From Vreelandella songnenensis (GTDB lineage: Bacteria; Pseudomonadota; Gammaproteobacteria; Pseudomonadales; Halomonadaceae), in assembly GCF_003002925.1 (NCBI RefSeq), contig NZ_PVTK01000001.1, forward strand, positions 186,001 to 250,000: 64,000 nucleotides of DNA. Direction: 5' to 3'. Under the pieces are notes generated by a model. It worked only from the letters and a program-made list of their open reading frames with translations, was not told where the DNA came from and did no database searches. Made by a program: the position numbers and the translations under genes. The number at the start of each line of letters is the position of its first letter. The stretch's first letter is position 1. Of the stretch, positions 16,989 through 26,020 are shown one piece after another.

Positions 16989-17969
16989 ATGGGTGAAACG
17001 TCAGCGATACATGAGATCAGCGCCGCCGATCTGCGCGCGCTTTCTGCTCCGCTGGTCAAGCGCCAGCGGCTCGAAGCGCCCGCTTGGGATCGGCGTTCAG
17101 CGCTTTTAACCGGGCGAATGTGGGTGGCGGAGGTCGAGCCGGGTATGCAGCTGCGCCTGGCCGATATTCAGGATCGGTTCGGGCTGACCAGCCAGGCGGT
17201 ACTGCCTGCAGGGATCAAGATTGCTCTGGTGATTGGCGGAACTGCACGCGTTCGCTACGGCGCGGTGGAAACTCGTCTGGGCCCGGAGGCCCCCCACTGC
17301 GGTTTGATGGTTACTCTTCCTGAAGCGGCAAGCTTCACACGCCTGGGTCAAGCGGGCGCGTCTGAACGCACGTTGACCTTGAGCCTTTCGCCCCACTGGC
17401 TTGCCCGCCATGGGCATCGCGAGCTGGTAATGTCTTGCCTGAGCACGCCAACGCTCAGGCATTGGGCGCCCTCCTCGGGGCTTGTTGCGCTGGCCTCAAG
17501 GCTCTTTGCAGTGGATGAAAAAGCACCCACAAGCGTCGCGGCACGCCTGCAGCTTGCGGGGCTTGCCACAACGCTTGCGGGTGAAGCGCTGGCCTGCCTG
17601 CCTCAAGCGGATTCAAGAACAACCTCCTCCATCATGCCGGACCACCGGCTGGCCAGGCTCATGAACCTGATCGACAGCGGCCAGGCGAAAGGCGTGCCCC
17701 AGGCAGCGCTTGCCGAACAGCTGGGCATGAGTTTAAGCACCCTTCAGCGGCGCTTCTATCACCAGCAGGGTGAAGCGTTGGGAAGTTTTCTACGTCGGCA
17801 CCACCTTGATCTGGCCCGAAACGCCATGGCGCAGCAGGCCATCAGCATTGACGCTGCCGCTGCGCTTGCTGGCTACACCAGCGCTGCCAACTTCACCACG
17901 GCCTTCAAGCGTGAATATGGTGTAGCACCTGGGGAGTATCGGCGCGCCCATCTGCGTCTCATCCACTGA
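16989..17969 (+). CDS. AraC-family regulator of the siderophore locus (PchR-like)
   Basis: A 326-aa regulator. The N-terminal ligand-binding region is followed by a C-terminal double helix-turn-helix (about residues 225-320) with LAEQLGMSLSTLQRRFYHQQ and AAALAGYTSAANFTTAFKREYGVAPGEYRR, the AraC signature. PchR-like activators sense the ferric siderophore and switch on the receptor gene. The position, divergent from the receptor, supports that. The ATG at 16989 (MGETSAIHEIS) with AAAGGG upstream is preferred; the open frame from 16806 would overlap the receptor gene start and reads as non-family sequence. Confidence 0.88.
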   Translation: MGETSAIHEISAADLRALSAPLVKRQRLEAPAWDRRSALLTGRMWVAEVEPGMQLRLADIQDRFGLTSQAVLPAGIKIALVIGGTARVRYGAVETRLGPEAPHCGLMVTLPEAASFTRLGQAGASERTLTLSLSPHWLARHGHRELVMSCLSTPTLRHWAPSSGLVALASRLFAVDEKAPTSVAARLQLAGLATTLAGEALACLPQADSRTTSSIMPDHRLARLMNLIDSGQAKGVPQAALAEQLGMSLSTLQRRFYHQQGEALGSFLRRHHLDLARNAMAQQAISIDAAAALAGYTSAANFTTAFKREYGVAPGEYRRAHLRLIH

Positions 17970-17981
17970 GCGTCAAGGGAG

Positions 17982-18029
17982 TGTCATCATTGATCCGTAT
18001 CGTTGCCTGCTGGCATAGCAATGATGACA
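17982..18029. repeat. Perfect 11-base inverted repeat upstream of the ParB-fold gene
   Basis: TGTCATCATTG (17982-17992) and CAATGATGACA (18019-18029) are exact reverse complements around a 26-base spacer that itself can form a small TGCC/GGCA hairpin. The repeat lies directly between the AraC stop and the ribosome site (CCGGAGAG) of the next gene. No T-run follows, so a simple terminator is unlikely. It could be a paired operator or an mRNA structure next to the ribosome site. Confidence 0.6.
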
Positions 18030-18044
18030 ACTCCGGAGAGATGC

Positions 18045-18938
18045 ATGAAACACGCTTTGACGCTGCTGGCCTTGGTGCCCGGCATGGCCCTGGCTCTAGA
18101 AGCAGGTTCGCAGGATATCCGCCACGTTGGCGTGGGCGAACTGCACCCGACGCAGCCCGCGCTCGGCTATCGGCAGATGGATTACAAGCAGGGTCGCTTC
18201 GCGGTGGACCGTGAGAAGTTTTTTGACGAGTTTTGTGAAACCGGCGGTCAGGGCAGCATTGCTCTATTTGACGAGGCGTCTTCGTTAAAGGATGCCGATA
18301 GCTTTACCTGCACCGATGCTCTCGGCACGCATCCAGAGGACATGAAGACCGCCGTGATTGCGCCAGATGGCGAAATGTACCTTACCGATGGCCACCACAC
18401 GTTCAGCAATTATCTGGCCCTTGAAGGGCGCGAGCTCAGGGTGCCGGTGCTGATTACCCATGACTTCAGCAACCTGCCGGATATGGAGAGCTTCTGGGCG
18501 ACCATGCAGGATGAGCGCCTGGTCTGGCTCGACGCGCCTGGCGGGGCCATCACCCCTGAAGAGCTGCCCGAACGGCTGGGGCGCGACGCTCAGGCGGACG
18601 ACGCCTACCGCTCACTGGTCTATTTCACCCGTGGCGTGGGGTATAAGAAGCCCGCTACCCCGCCGCCATTTCTGGAGTTTTACTGGGGCCAGTGGCTTGT
18701 TGACCAACTGCCGCTCGAAGCCTTGGACCTGAGCACCCTGGAGGGCTATGGCGAGGCCGTTACCCAGGCTGCAACGCTGATGGTTGAAGTGCCCGCCGAC
18801 ACCGTCATTGCCGATACCGCCACGGGGCCGCTGACCGCTCGGGAAATGGGCCAGCTACCCGCCTTCAATGACAAGGAGCTCGAAAAACTGCTCTCGGAGC
18901 GCGGCAAATTGACCTACGCGTTTTCTCTCGATAAGTAG
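18045..18938 (+). CDS. Exported ParB/sulfiredoxin-fold protein
   Basis: A 297-aa protein with a signal peptide (MKHALTLLALVPGMALALEA), so it is predicted to leave the cytoplasm. The body resembles the ParBc_2-type ParB-like domain: VGVGELHPTQPALGYRQMDYK at the start and the turn YLTDGHHTFSNYLAL, where the DGHHT motif takes the place of the catalytic or nucleotide-binding loop of ParB/Srx proteins. The C-terminal third has FLEFYWGQWL and no known domain. The ATG at 18045 has CCGGAGAG upstream; a TTG at 18003 is possible but spoils the signal peptide. It is not a chromosome-partition ParB. Its activity is unknown. Confidence 0.78.
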   Translation: MKHALTLLALVPGMALALEAGSQDIRHVGVGELHPTQPALGYRQMDYKQGRFAVDREKFFDEFCETGGQGSIALFDEASSLKDADSFTCTDALGTHPEDMKTAVIAPDGEMYLTDGHHTFSNYLALEGRELRVPVLITHDFSNLPDMESFWATMQDERLVWLDAPGGAITPEELPERLGRDAQADDAYRSLVYFTRGVGYKKPATPPPFLEFYWGQWLVDQLPLEALDLSTLEGYGEAVTQAATLMVEVPADTVIADTATGPLTAREMGQLPAFNDKELEKLLSERGKLTYAFSLDK

Positions 18939-18943
18939 TAATC

Positions 18944-19822
18944 TCACCGGCTGCCTTGATCTCGTTGGGTAGCCGGTGACGATTCCGCTGCAGGTGGATC
19001 ACGCTGCGCCAAGGCGGCTTCCATGCGATCGAGCTGGGCCTTGAGCCCGTGGACGTCGTTACGTAGCGCCTGCAGTTCGGCCTCTTCGCCTTCGCCGTTA
19101 TCCAGCGCCATCTGGGCGCTCTCTTTTTGCATGACGTCCAGCACGATGCCGATCATCATGTTGAGAAAGATAAAGGCATTCAGGAAGATGAAGGTAAGAA
19201 AGTAGATCCAGGCGTAAGGGTAGACCTCCATGGTGGGATACAGCACGGCGGTTGCCCAGCTCTCGAAGGTGGCCACCTGAAAGAGCGTCAGCATGGCAAG
19301 CGCGATGTTACCCCACAACCCTTCATCCACGTTATGAAAGAGGAAACTGCCAATCGCGGCATAGATATAAAAGATGATGAACATCAAAAGGACGACGTAA
19401 CCCATCCGGGGGATGGATTTCATCAAGGCCACCAGCAGCATCTGCAGCTCGGGGATCATGGATACCAGGCGCAATACGCGGAAGATTCGCAACAGCCGCG
19501 CCAGCAGTACCATCTCCGAGTCATCCATGGGGATCAGGCTTGCGGTGACGATCAGAAAGTCGAACACGTTCCAGCCCTTCTTGAAGAAGCTGATCAAGTT
19601 GCGTTCGGCGGCCATTCTGATCAAAATCTCGACCAGGAAAAATATCGTGACGGCAATATCGAGATAGAGCAGCCACTGCTCTATACGCGACGTCTCTTCG
19701 TAGGTTTTCGCGCCAATTACCAGGGCGGAGAGCACGATAATGGAGATGACAACGCCTTCGAAAATCTTGTTACTACGCAGCTTTTCGAAGCGATCCTGCC
19801 AGGTATTGAAGGGTTCACTCAT
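18944..19822 (-). CDS. Bacterial voltage-gated sodium channel (NaChBac-type)
   Basis: A 292-aa ion channel with one six-helix unit that assembles as a tetramer in the inner membrane. The voltage sensor S4 carries repeated arginines (LLARLLRIFRVLRLVSM). The selectivity filter reads TFESWATAVL, matching the TLESW filter of bacterial Nav channels; potassium channels have TVGYG there. The C-terminal tail has heptad-like residues (ELQALRNDVHGLKAQLDRME), the coiled coil that holds the tetramer together. It is divergent from the Mrp sodium/proton antiporter operon, so the two likely handle sodium entry and export together. Such channels are known from alkaliphiles and marine bacteria. Confidence 0.9.
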   Translation of the reverse strand: MSEPFNTWQDRFEKLRSNKIFEGVVISIIVLSALVIGAKTYEETSRIEQWLLYLDIAVTIFFLVEILIRMAAERNLISFFKKGWNVFDFLIVTASLIPMDDSEMVLLARLLRIFRVLRLVSMIPELQMLLVALMKSIPRMGYVVLLMFIIFYIYAAIGSFLFHNVDEGLWGNIALAMLTLFQVATFESWATAVLYPTMEVYPYAWIYFLTFIFLNAFIFLNMMIGIVLDVMQKESAQMALDNGEGEEAELQALRNDVHGLKAQLDRMEAALAQRDPPAAESSPATQRDQGSR

Positions 19823-19922
19823 GAAGCAAGGAGTCTCTGAACGGTTAACGTCACCACTTTATACTAAAACCCCATAACGACCATACAAGTGATATCCTCT
19901 TGTTTCACTTAACGTATCCTGC

Positions 19923-19961
19923 GCCACCGGTATGCCCTCGGGCGACCTGGTGGCATTTTTT
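19923..19961 (+). terminator. Terminator-like hairpin in the mrpA leader
   Basis: GCCACCGG (19923-19930) pairs with the CC-T-GGTGGC side ending at 19954, with an inner GCCC/GGGC stem, and six T residues follow at once. On the plus strand this is a good intrinsic terminator, yet it lies 28 bases upstream of mrpA with no plus-strand gene closer than the ParB-fold gene 1 kb away. Just before it, ACAAG/CTTGT and AAGTGA/TCACTT can form competing stems (19886-19910). It may attenuate the mrp operon. The hairpin is seen; the control role is inferred. Confidence 0.55.
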
Positions 19962-19988
19962 AGTTTTTAATTGCGCTGGATGGATCCC

Positions 19989-22820
19989 ATGACACTGCTG
20001 TGGATAGCCCTACTGCCCCTGTTGGGCGTACTGGTGCCGGCACTCACTGCCCAACGCGGCCGCACGCTGTGCTCGCTTGCCACGGGCATCGTGCCGGCGA
20101 TTGCCCTGCTGCTTACGTTGATGCAACTGCCCGCTCTGCTGGCCGGCGAAGCATTGCGCGTAAGCGTTATGTGGCTGCCTGAACTGGGGCTTGAGCTGGC
20201 TTTTCGCCTGGATGGACTCTCGCTGCTGTTCAACCTGCTGATTCTGGGCATTGGCCTCTTGATTCTGCTGTATGCCCACTTCTATCTTGCCAAGGATGAG
20301 CCTTACGGGCGCTTTTACGCCTTTCTGATACTCTTCATGGCGTCGATGGTCGGCATTTCAATGTCTGACAACCTGATACTGCTCTGGCTGTTCTGGGAAC
20401 TTACCAGTCTTTCGTCTTTCCTGCTGATTGGCTTTTGGTCGTACCGTGGCGATGCACGCAAGGGCGCGCGGATGGCGCTGACCATTACCGGCGCCGGCGG
20501 GCTGGCGCTGCTGGCAGGCCTTTTGCTGCTGGGCGACATGGCGGGCAGCTACCGAATGGACGATGTGCTGGCAAGCGGCGCGCAGATCGTGGCCGACGGC
20601 CGCTACCCGCTGATGCTGGCGCTGGTGCTGCTGGGCGCGTTTACCAAATCCGCCCAGTTCCCCTTTCACTTCTGGCTTCCCCACGCCATGGCGGCACCGA
20701 CACCGGTATCGGCCTATCTGCACTCGGCCACCATGGTGAAAGCCGGTATTTTCCTGATGGCGCGCCTGCACCCGGCCATTGCGGGCAGCGAGCTGTGGAG
20801 CGTCGTGGTACCGCTGGTGGGGTCGATTACACTGCTTTACGGAGCCTGGTTTGCGCTGTTCAAGACTGACCTGAAAGCCATTCTGGCGTTTTCCACCATC
20901 AGCCACCTGGGGCTGATCACCGTGCTGCTGGGCATCGGCAGCCCCATGGCGGTACTCGCTGCGCTGTTTCATATCGTCAACCACGCCACCTTCAAGGCGG
21001 CGCTGTTCATGAGCGCCGGCATCATCGACCATGAAACCGGCACGCGGGAACTCAAGCTGCTGGGTGGCCTGCGCAAGACCATGCCGGTCACCGCACTGCT
21101 GTCTACGCTGGCGGCAGCGGCCATGGCGGGGGTGCCACTGTTCAACGGCTTTCTTTCCAAAGAGATGTTCTTTACCGAAACCCTGGCGACACCGGTGCTG
21201 GGCGGGCTCAGCTGGCTGATTCCCGCCCTTGCCGCGGTAGGTGGCATCCTGTCGGTCGCCTATTCGGTTCGCCTGGTGCACGCGGTGTTCTACAAGCCCG
21301 CCAAGGAAGCATCGCCCAAGAAACCTCACGAGCCACCGCATCTGATGCGCCTGCCCGTGGAAATACTGGTGGCGCTGTGTGTAGTGGTCGGCCTGTTCCC
21401 GGCATTCTTTGCCACCAACCTGCTGGATCTGGCCACCCAGGCGGTGCTGGGCGAGCCGCTGGATTTCCATCTGGCCATCTGGCACGGCGTTAACCTGCCG
21501 CTGGTGATGAGCATCATCGCCTTCGCGCTGGGCTTTGTGATGTATTGGCGCCACGCCGATCTGCGCCGTTTCCTGCAGCCCTTTGCAAGCATCGATGCGC
21601 GGCGTGTATTCGAGCGCTTCATGGTGACCTTGAGCTACCGCGCCGAGCAGAGCATCGCCGCGCTGGACGGCAACTCGCTGCAGCGCTTCATGAGTTGGCT
21701 GCTGCTGGCCGCCCTGTGCATGGGCGTACTGGGCCTGGCGCAGATGGATATCCTTTCGGGCAGCAAGAGTAATCAGCCGTCCGATGGCATTCTGGTGTTT
21801 GGTGCGGCCATGCTGATCTTTGGCGGTATCGCCACGGCGGCCACCCACCGCTATCGCCTGATATCGCTCTTGATGCTATCGATTGTCGGGCTGTTTGTGG
21901 CGCTGACCTTTGCCCGCTTCTCTGCCCCCGATCTGGCGCTTACCCAGCTCTCCGTTGAGGTGGTGACCATGATCCTGCTGATGCTGGCGCTGTTCTTCCT
22001 GCCCCAGCGAACGCCGCGCGAATCAAGCCCTTTGCGCAATGTACGCGACATGCTGCTGGCGGGTGCCTTGGGATTGGTGGTCGCCAGCCTCAACTACGCG
22101 GTCATGACTCGCGAAACGCTGTCGATCTCAAGCTTCTTCATGGCCAACAGCGTACCCGGCGGCGGCGGCCATAACGTAGTGAACGTTATCCTGGTCGATT
22201 TCCGCGGCTTCGATACCCTGGGTGAAATCACCGTACTGGCGCTCGCGGGCCTGGCGATCTTCAAGCTTCTGAACCGCCTGCGCCTGTTCATGCCGCACAG
22301 TGACGGTGAAGGCCGCGTCTGGTCACCGGACCGCTACCCGGCCATCCTGACCTCGATTTCCATGACCCTGCTGCCGCTGGCGCTGCTCGTCTCGGCGTTT
22401 ATCTTCCTGCGCGGGCATAACCAGCCGGGCGGCGGCTTTATTGCTGGCCTGATTACCGCAGTGGCACTGATTCTTCTCTACATGGCGCGCGGCGTGGAAT
22501 GGGCCCAGGCCCGTCTGGACTTCCCCTTCCAGCCGGTCGCCGTGGTAGGTGTCGCCATCGCCACTCTGACCGGGCTTGGCAGTTGGCTGTTTGGCTATCC
22601 GTTCTTGACCTCGGCGTTTGGCTATTTCAGCTTGCCGGGCATCGGCAAGTTTGAGCTGGCCACTGCCCTGCTGTTTGATCTGGGTGTCTATCTGGCGGTA
22701 GTGGGCGCCACGCTGATGATTCTTGCCAATCTGGGCAAGGTCACCACCGCGCACCGCCCGGTTACCGACCCTATAGAGTCCGACACGCCCGCCCCGACAC
22801 CTGCCAAGGAGCCCCGCTAA
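19989..22820 (+). CDS. mrpA: Na+/H+ antiporter Mrp, fused subunits A and B
   Basis: The 943-aa large subunit of the Mrp (Mnh/Pha) antiporter, which exports Na+ in exchange for protons. The N-terminal part is related to the NuoL proton-pumping subunit of complex I, with the marks [20 protein letters not shown] and [17 protein letters not shown]. The C-terminal part contains the MrpB domain ([18 protein letters not shown]), so no separate mrpB exists, as in the group 2 operons of Proteobacteria. About 20 or more membrane helices are expected. I use the ATG at 19989 ([13 protein letters not shown]); an ATG at 19980 and a TTG at 19971 are in frame. Its stop overlaps the mrpC start (TAATG). Confidence 0.94.
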   Translation: MTLLWIALLPLLGVLVPALTAQRGRTLCSLATGIVPAIALLLTLMQLPALLAGEALRVSVMWLPELGLELAFRLDGLSLLFNLLILGIGLLILLYAHFYLAKDEPYGRFYAFLILFMASMVGISMSDNLILLWLFWELTSLSSFLLIGFWSYRGDARKGARMALTITGAGGLALLAGLLLLGDMAGSYRMDDVLASGAQIVADGRYPLMLALVLLGAFTKSAQFPFHFWLPHAMAAPTPVSAYLHSATMVKAGIFLMARLHPAIAGSELWSVVVPLVGSITLLYGAWFALFKTDLKAILAFSTISHLGLITVLLGIGSPMAVLAALFHIVNHATFKAALFMSAGIIDHETGTRELKLLGGLRKTMPVTALLSTLAAAAMAGVPLFNGFLSKEMFFTETLATPVLGGLSWLIPALAAVGGILSVAYSVRLVHAVFYKPAKEASPKKPHEPPHLMRLPVEILVALCVVVGLFPAFFATNLLDLATQAVLGEPLDFHLAIWHGVNLPLVMSIIAFALGFVMYWRHADLRRFLQPFASIDARRVFERFMVTLSYRAEQSIAALDGNSLQRFMSWLLLAALCMGVLGLAQMDILSGSKSNQPSDGILVFGAAMLIFGGIATAATHRYRLISLLMLSIVGLFVALTFARFSAPDLALTQLSVEVVTMILLMLALFFLPQRTPRESSPLRNVRDMLLAGALGLVVASLNYAVMTRETLSISSFFMANSVPGGGGHNVVNVILVDFRGFDTLGEITVLALAGLAIFKLLNRLRLFMPHSDGEGRVWSPDRYPAILTSISMTLLPLALLVSAFIFLRGHNQPGGGFIAGLITAVALILLYMARGVEWAQARLDFPFQPVAVVGVAIATLTGLGSWLFGYPFLTSAFGYFSLPGIGKFELATALLFDLGVYLAVVGATLMILANLGKVTTAHRPVTDPIESDTPAPTPAKEPR

Positions 22821-23152
22821 TGGAGACCCTTTACGCGATTACCACCGGCGTACTTACTGCGTGCGGTCTTTACCTGACGCTGCGCGGGCGCACCTTTCCC
22901 GTGGTGGTCGGCCTGACGCTGACCTCCTACGCGGTGAACCTGTTTCTGTTCTCCATGGGCGGCCTGACCACCGACGGCGCCACTATCGTGCACGGCGATG
23001 GCAACTACGCCGACCCCCTGCCTCAGGCGCTCGTACTCACGGCCATCGTCATCGGCTTTGCCATGACCGCGTTCGTGGTGATTCTTGCCATGCGTGCCCG
23101 CAGCGAAGCGGGTAACGACCACGTAGACGGCAAAAAGGAAGACCGTGAATGA
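22820..23152 (+). CDS. mrpC: Na+/H+ antiporter Mrp subunit C
   Basis: A 110-aa membrane subunit related to NuoK of complex I, with three helices. It begins [21 protein letters not shown]. The conserved segment GLTLTSYAVNLFLFSMGGL and the late DPLPQALVLTAIVIGFAMTAF, with the DPLPQALVLTAIVI signature of MrpC, are clear. It starts inside the mrpA stop and ends inside the mrpD start (ATGA), so its translation is coupled on both sides. Confidence 0.94.
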   Translation: METLYAITTGVLTACGLYLTLRGRTFPVVVGLTLTSYAVNLFLFSMGGLTTDGATIVHGDGNYADPLPQALVLTAIVIGFAMTAFVVILAMRARSEAGNDHVDGKKEDRE

Positions 23153-24660
23153 TGCAACATCTGATTGTTTTACCCGTCATCGTGCCGCTGGTCGCGGGCA
23201 TCCTGCTGCTCTACCAGCGGCAGGGGCTGATCCGCTACAAGCGCATCGTCAGTATTCTGGCCACCCTGCTCACGCTGGCGACCGCCGTTGGCCTGGTCAA
23301 CGTGGCCGTTCAGGGCGAGATTGTCTACTACGCTCTTGGCGACTGGCAGCCGCCTTTTGGCATCGTGCTGGTACTCGACCGGCTTTCGGCACTGATGCTG
23401 CTGGTGACGGCACTGCTGGCCATCGGCGCGGTGATCTATGCCTGCGCAGGAGACGATGAAAAGGGCAGCAACTTTCACGGCCTGTTCCAGTGGCAGTTGC
23501 TGGGCATCAACGGTGCCTTCCTGACCGGCGATCTGTTCAACCTGTTCGTGTTTTTCGAAGTGCTGCTGCTGGCGTCCTACGCCCTGCTGCTTCACGGAGG
23601 CGGTAAGGCGCGCATTCAAGCAAGTGTTCACTACGTGGTGCTGAACCTGGCAGGCTCCTCGCTGTTCCTGATTGCCGTGGGCATTCTTTATGGGGCCACC
23701 GGCACACTGAACATGGCCGACATGGCGCAGCGCCTGGCCAGCCTTCCAGCCGAACGCCAAGGCCTGGTAACTGCCGGCGCGCTGATGCTGCTGGTGGTAT
23801 TTGGCCTGAAAGCGGCCATCATGCCGCTCTACTTCTGGCTGCCGCGGGCCTACGCCGCCGCACCCGCACCGGTAGCGGCGCTGTTTGCGATCATGACCAA
23901 GGTAGGTATCTACGCCATTCTGCGCGTCTATACTCTGCTGTTCAGCGACAACGCCGGTGCGCTTTCCGCCCTCGAGCAGCCCTGGGTATGGTGGCTGGCA
24001 CTGGCCACACTGGCCGTTGCCGGTGCGGGCGTTATTGCCGCACGCGATCTGCGCCTGCTGGTCGCTTATCTGGTGCTGATTTCCGTGGGCACGCTGCTTG
24101 CTGCGGTGGGCATCCGTACGCCTGCGGCCATCTCGGCACTGCTCTACTACCTGATTCATACCACGCTGATCACCGGCGGGCTCTTCCTGCTGGCCGACAT
24201 GATCGGACAGCAGCGCGGCAAGGCAGGCACCCGGATCGTCAAGGGACGCCCCATGGTGCAAGGCGGCGGGCTGGCCCTGCTGTTTTTCATCGGCGCTATC
24301 GCGGTGATCGGCATGCCGCCGCTTTCCGGCGCCATCGGCAAGGCATTGGTACTCAATGCAGCGGAAGGCACTCAACGGCTGTGGTTATGGCCGCTTCTGC
24401 TGCTGGCAAGCCTGGCCTCGCTGATCGCCCTTTCCCGGGCGGGCTCGACCATGTTCTGGCGGAGCCACCGGGGAAGCCTGAGCGGCAGCGTATTGCCGCG
24501 CCGCCAGTGGTTTGGCGTAGTCTGGCTGCTGAGTGCTGCCCCGCTGCTGGTGGCTCTGGCAGGGCCAATCAGCGAGTACACCCAGGCCACCGCCGAACAG
24601 CTTGCCAACCCGCAACGCCTGATTGATACGTTACTGCCTGCCGCCGAGGAGGCTTCATGA
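23149..24660 (+). CDS. mrpD: Na+/H+ antiporter Mrp subunit D
   Basis: A 503-aa membrane subunit related to NuoN/NuoM of complex I, with about 14 helices. It and MrpA form the ion path. GLKAAIMPLYFWLPRAYAAA and APVAALFAIMTKVGIYAILR contain the lysines typical of the antiporter-like fold. FFEVLLLASYALLLHGGG is also conserved. The start overlaps the mrpC stop; a second ATG lies directly after the first. The length is normal. Confidence 0.94.
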   Translation: MMQHLIVLPVIVPLVAGILLLYQRQGLIRYKRIVSILATLLTLATAVGLVNVAVQGEIVYYALGDWQPPFGIVLVLDRLSALMLLVTALLAIGAVIYACAGDDEKGSNFHGLFQWQLLGINGAFLTGDLFNLFVFFEVLLLASYALLLHGGGKARIQASVHYVVLNLAGSSLFLIAVGILYGATGTLNMADMAQRLASLPAERQGLVTAGALMLLVVFGLKAAIMPLYFWLPRAYAAAPAPVAALFAIMTKVGIYAILRVYTLLFSDNAGALSALEQPWVWWLALATLAVAGAGVIAARDLRLLVAYLVLISVGTLLAAVGIRTPAAISALLYYLIHTTLITGGLFLLADMIGQQRGKAGTRIVKGRPMVQGGGLALLFFIGAIAVIGMPPLSGAIGKALVLNAAEGTQRLWLWPLLLLASLASLIALSRAGSTMFWRSHRGSLSGSVLPRRQWFGVVWLLSAAPLLVALAGPISEYTQATAEQLANPQRLIDTLLPAAEEAS

Positions 24661-25154
24661 TTACGCCGCGTTCCTGGCTACCCACGCCGGTTCTATCCAT
24701 TCTGCTGCTCATCGTATGGCTGCTGCTGGCGCGCAGCTATGCATTCGGGCAGTTCGTGCTGGGCGGAGCATTGGCGATTCTCATTCCGCTGCTGACCTAT
24801 CGCTTCTGGGATTCCAAACCGCGCATCAAGAAGCCCTTCAAGCTGCTGCGCTACGGGCTGCGCGTGCTGGGTGATATCGTCACCGCCAACTTTGAAGTCG
24901 CCTACCTGATTTCCAACCCGTGGCGCACGCTCAAGCCGCACTTCATCGAGTATCCTCTGATGCTGGAGGAGCGCTTCACCATTACCCTGCTGGCAAGCAC
25001 CATCAGCCTGACTCCGGGTACGGTATCGGCCAACCTGCGTATGGATGGCAAGTCACTGTTGATCCACGCGCTCAACGTGGATGACGAAGATGCGCTGATC
25101 GAGCAGATCCGGGAGCGCTACGAGCGCCCGCTCAAGGAGATTTACGAATGCTAG
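24657..25154 (+). CDS. mrpE: Na+/H+ antiporter Mrp subunit E
   Basis: A 165-aa small subunit of the Mrp complex with two or three N-terminal helices (LSILLLIVWLLLARSYAFGQ) and a cytosolic tail. LASTISLTPGTVSANLR and LLIHALNVDDED are the MrpE signature. Its start overlaps the mrpD stop (ATGA), and its last bases overlap the mrpF start by 7 bases. Confidence 0.93.
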   Translation: MITPRSWLPTPVLSILLLIVWLLLARSYAFGQFVLGGALAILIPLLTYRFWDSKPRIKKPFKLLRYGLRVLGDIVTANFEVAYLISNPWRTLKPHFIEYPLMLEERFTITLLASTISLTPGTVSANLRMDGKSLLIHALNVDDEDALIEQIRERYERPLKEIYEC

Positions 25155-25417
25155 AGGTTGCGCTGTATATCACGCTGACGCTGGTGGTCCTGGCGCTGTT
25201 GATGAACCTGTTTCGGCTGGTGGTGGGCCCGGCCATGCCGGACCGGGTACTCGCCATGGACACCATGTACGTCAACTCCATTGCGCTGATCGTGCTGCTC
25301 GGGCTGTGGCTCAACAGCAAGACCTACTTCGAGTCGGCGCTGCTGATCGCCATGCTCGGGTTTATCAGCACCGTGGCCGTGTGCAAGTACATTCTGCGCG
25401 GGGATATCATCGAATGA
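25148..25417 (+). CDS. mrpF: Na+/H+ antiporter Mrp subunit F
   Basis: An 89-aa subunit with three helices. LFRLVVGPAMPDRVLAMDTM is the MrpF hallmark, and the end GFISTVAVCKYILRGDIIE is typical. It overlaps mrpE and is followed by mrpG after 45 bases with AGAAGGAGG upstream of that gene. Confidence 0.93.
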   Translation: MLEVALYITLTLVVLALLMNLFRLVVGPAMPDRVLAMDTMYVNSIALIVLLGLWLNSKTYFESALLIAMLGFISTVAVCKYILRGDIIE

Positions 25418-25462
25418 TCCCATTTTCATCCCCGCTGACCGCTCGCCAGAAGGAGGCATAAA

Positions 25463-25849
25463 ATGCAGCTAGTGATAGAAGCGATAATTTCGCTGCTACT
25501 GATTGCCGGCGGCGTATTCGTGTTTATCGGCTCGCTGGGCATGGCGCACCTGCGCGATTTCTACATGCGCCTGCACGGCCCCACCAAAGCCACCACGCTG
25601 GGCATCGGCTGCATGCTGATCGCCTCCATGGTGTATTTCTGGAGCATGGAAGGTAAGCCCGATATCCAGGAAATGCTGATTACGCTGTTTTTGTTCATTA
25701 CCGCGCCGGTAAGCGCCCACCTGCTGGCCAAGACCGGCCTGCACATGCAGTTGCCGCATACCGATGCCACCGAGGGCAAGCCGTTCGAGCTTCGCGATGA
25801 AGAGGTTGGCGACAAGCCGGTTCCGCATCCGGATAAAGGCCACGGCTAA
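25463..25849 (+). CDS. mrpG: Na+/H+ antiporter Mrp subunit G
   Basis: A 128-aa subunit with three helices and a polar C-terminal tail. It has the MrpG motif GSLGMAHLRDFYMRLHGPTKATTLG, quoted here in shorter parts as MAHLRDFYMRLHGPTKATT. It is the last gene of the operon; the tail ends with acidic and His-rich residues. A strong terminator follows at 25893. Confidence 0.93.
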   Translation: MQLVIEAIISLLLIAGGVFVFIGSLGMAHLRDFYMRLHGPTKATTLGIGCMLIASMVYFWSMEGKPDIQEMLITLFLFITAPVSAHLLAKTGLHMQLPHTDATEGKPFELRDEEVGDKPVPHPDKGHG

Positions 25850-25892
25850 CGGATGCCCCATCGGCAACCCGTGCGTGTATAGCGAAGTATCC

Positions 25893-25923
25893 AAGCGCTG
25901 GCCTGACCGCCAGCGCTTTTTTA
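25893..25923 (+). terminator. Intrinsic terminator of the mrp operon
   Basis: AAGCGCTGGC and GCCAGCGCTT form a 10-pair stem around a 6-base loop, and the stem runs straight into a T-run (TTTTTTATT). It lies 44 bases after the mrpG stop. Confidence 0.88.
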
Positions 25924-26020
25924 TTGCCCGCTATACGCTTTAACAATTCGCAGAGATGGTAGTGGTCGCTAACGCTTTCGGGTAAGCTCCACTCGTTTTT
26001 TAATGCCTTGAGGTGAATGC

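Noticed and set aside
18045..18938. Plasmid or phage ParB partition gene
   Set aside because: It has a signal peptide and no parA, HTH or parS-like site.
20358..21848. Long open frame (about 496 codons) on the minus strand inside mrpA
   Set aside because: It is antisense to a certain gene, rich in Gln, His and Arg as GC-rich shadows are, and shows no domain.
19989..22820. Missing mrpB gene
   Set aside because: The MrpB motif HNQPGGGFI is present at the C-terminal end of MrpA, so it is a fusion and not a loss.
23170..24375. Minus-strand frame of about 401 codons inside mrpD
   Set aside because: Same codon-phase shadow with low-complexity composition; mrpD is certain.
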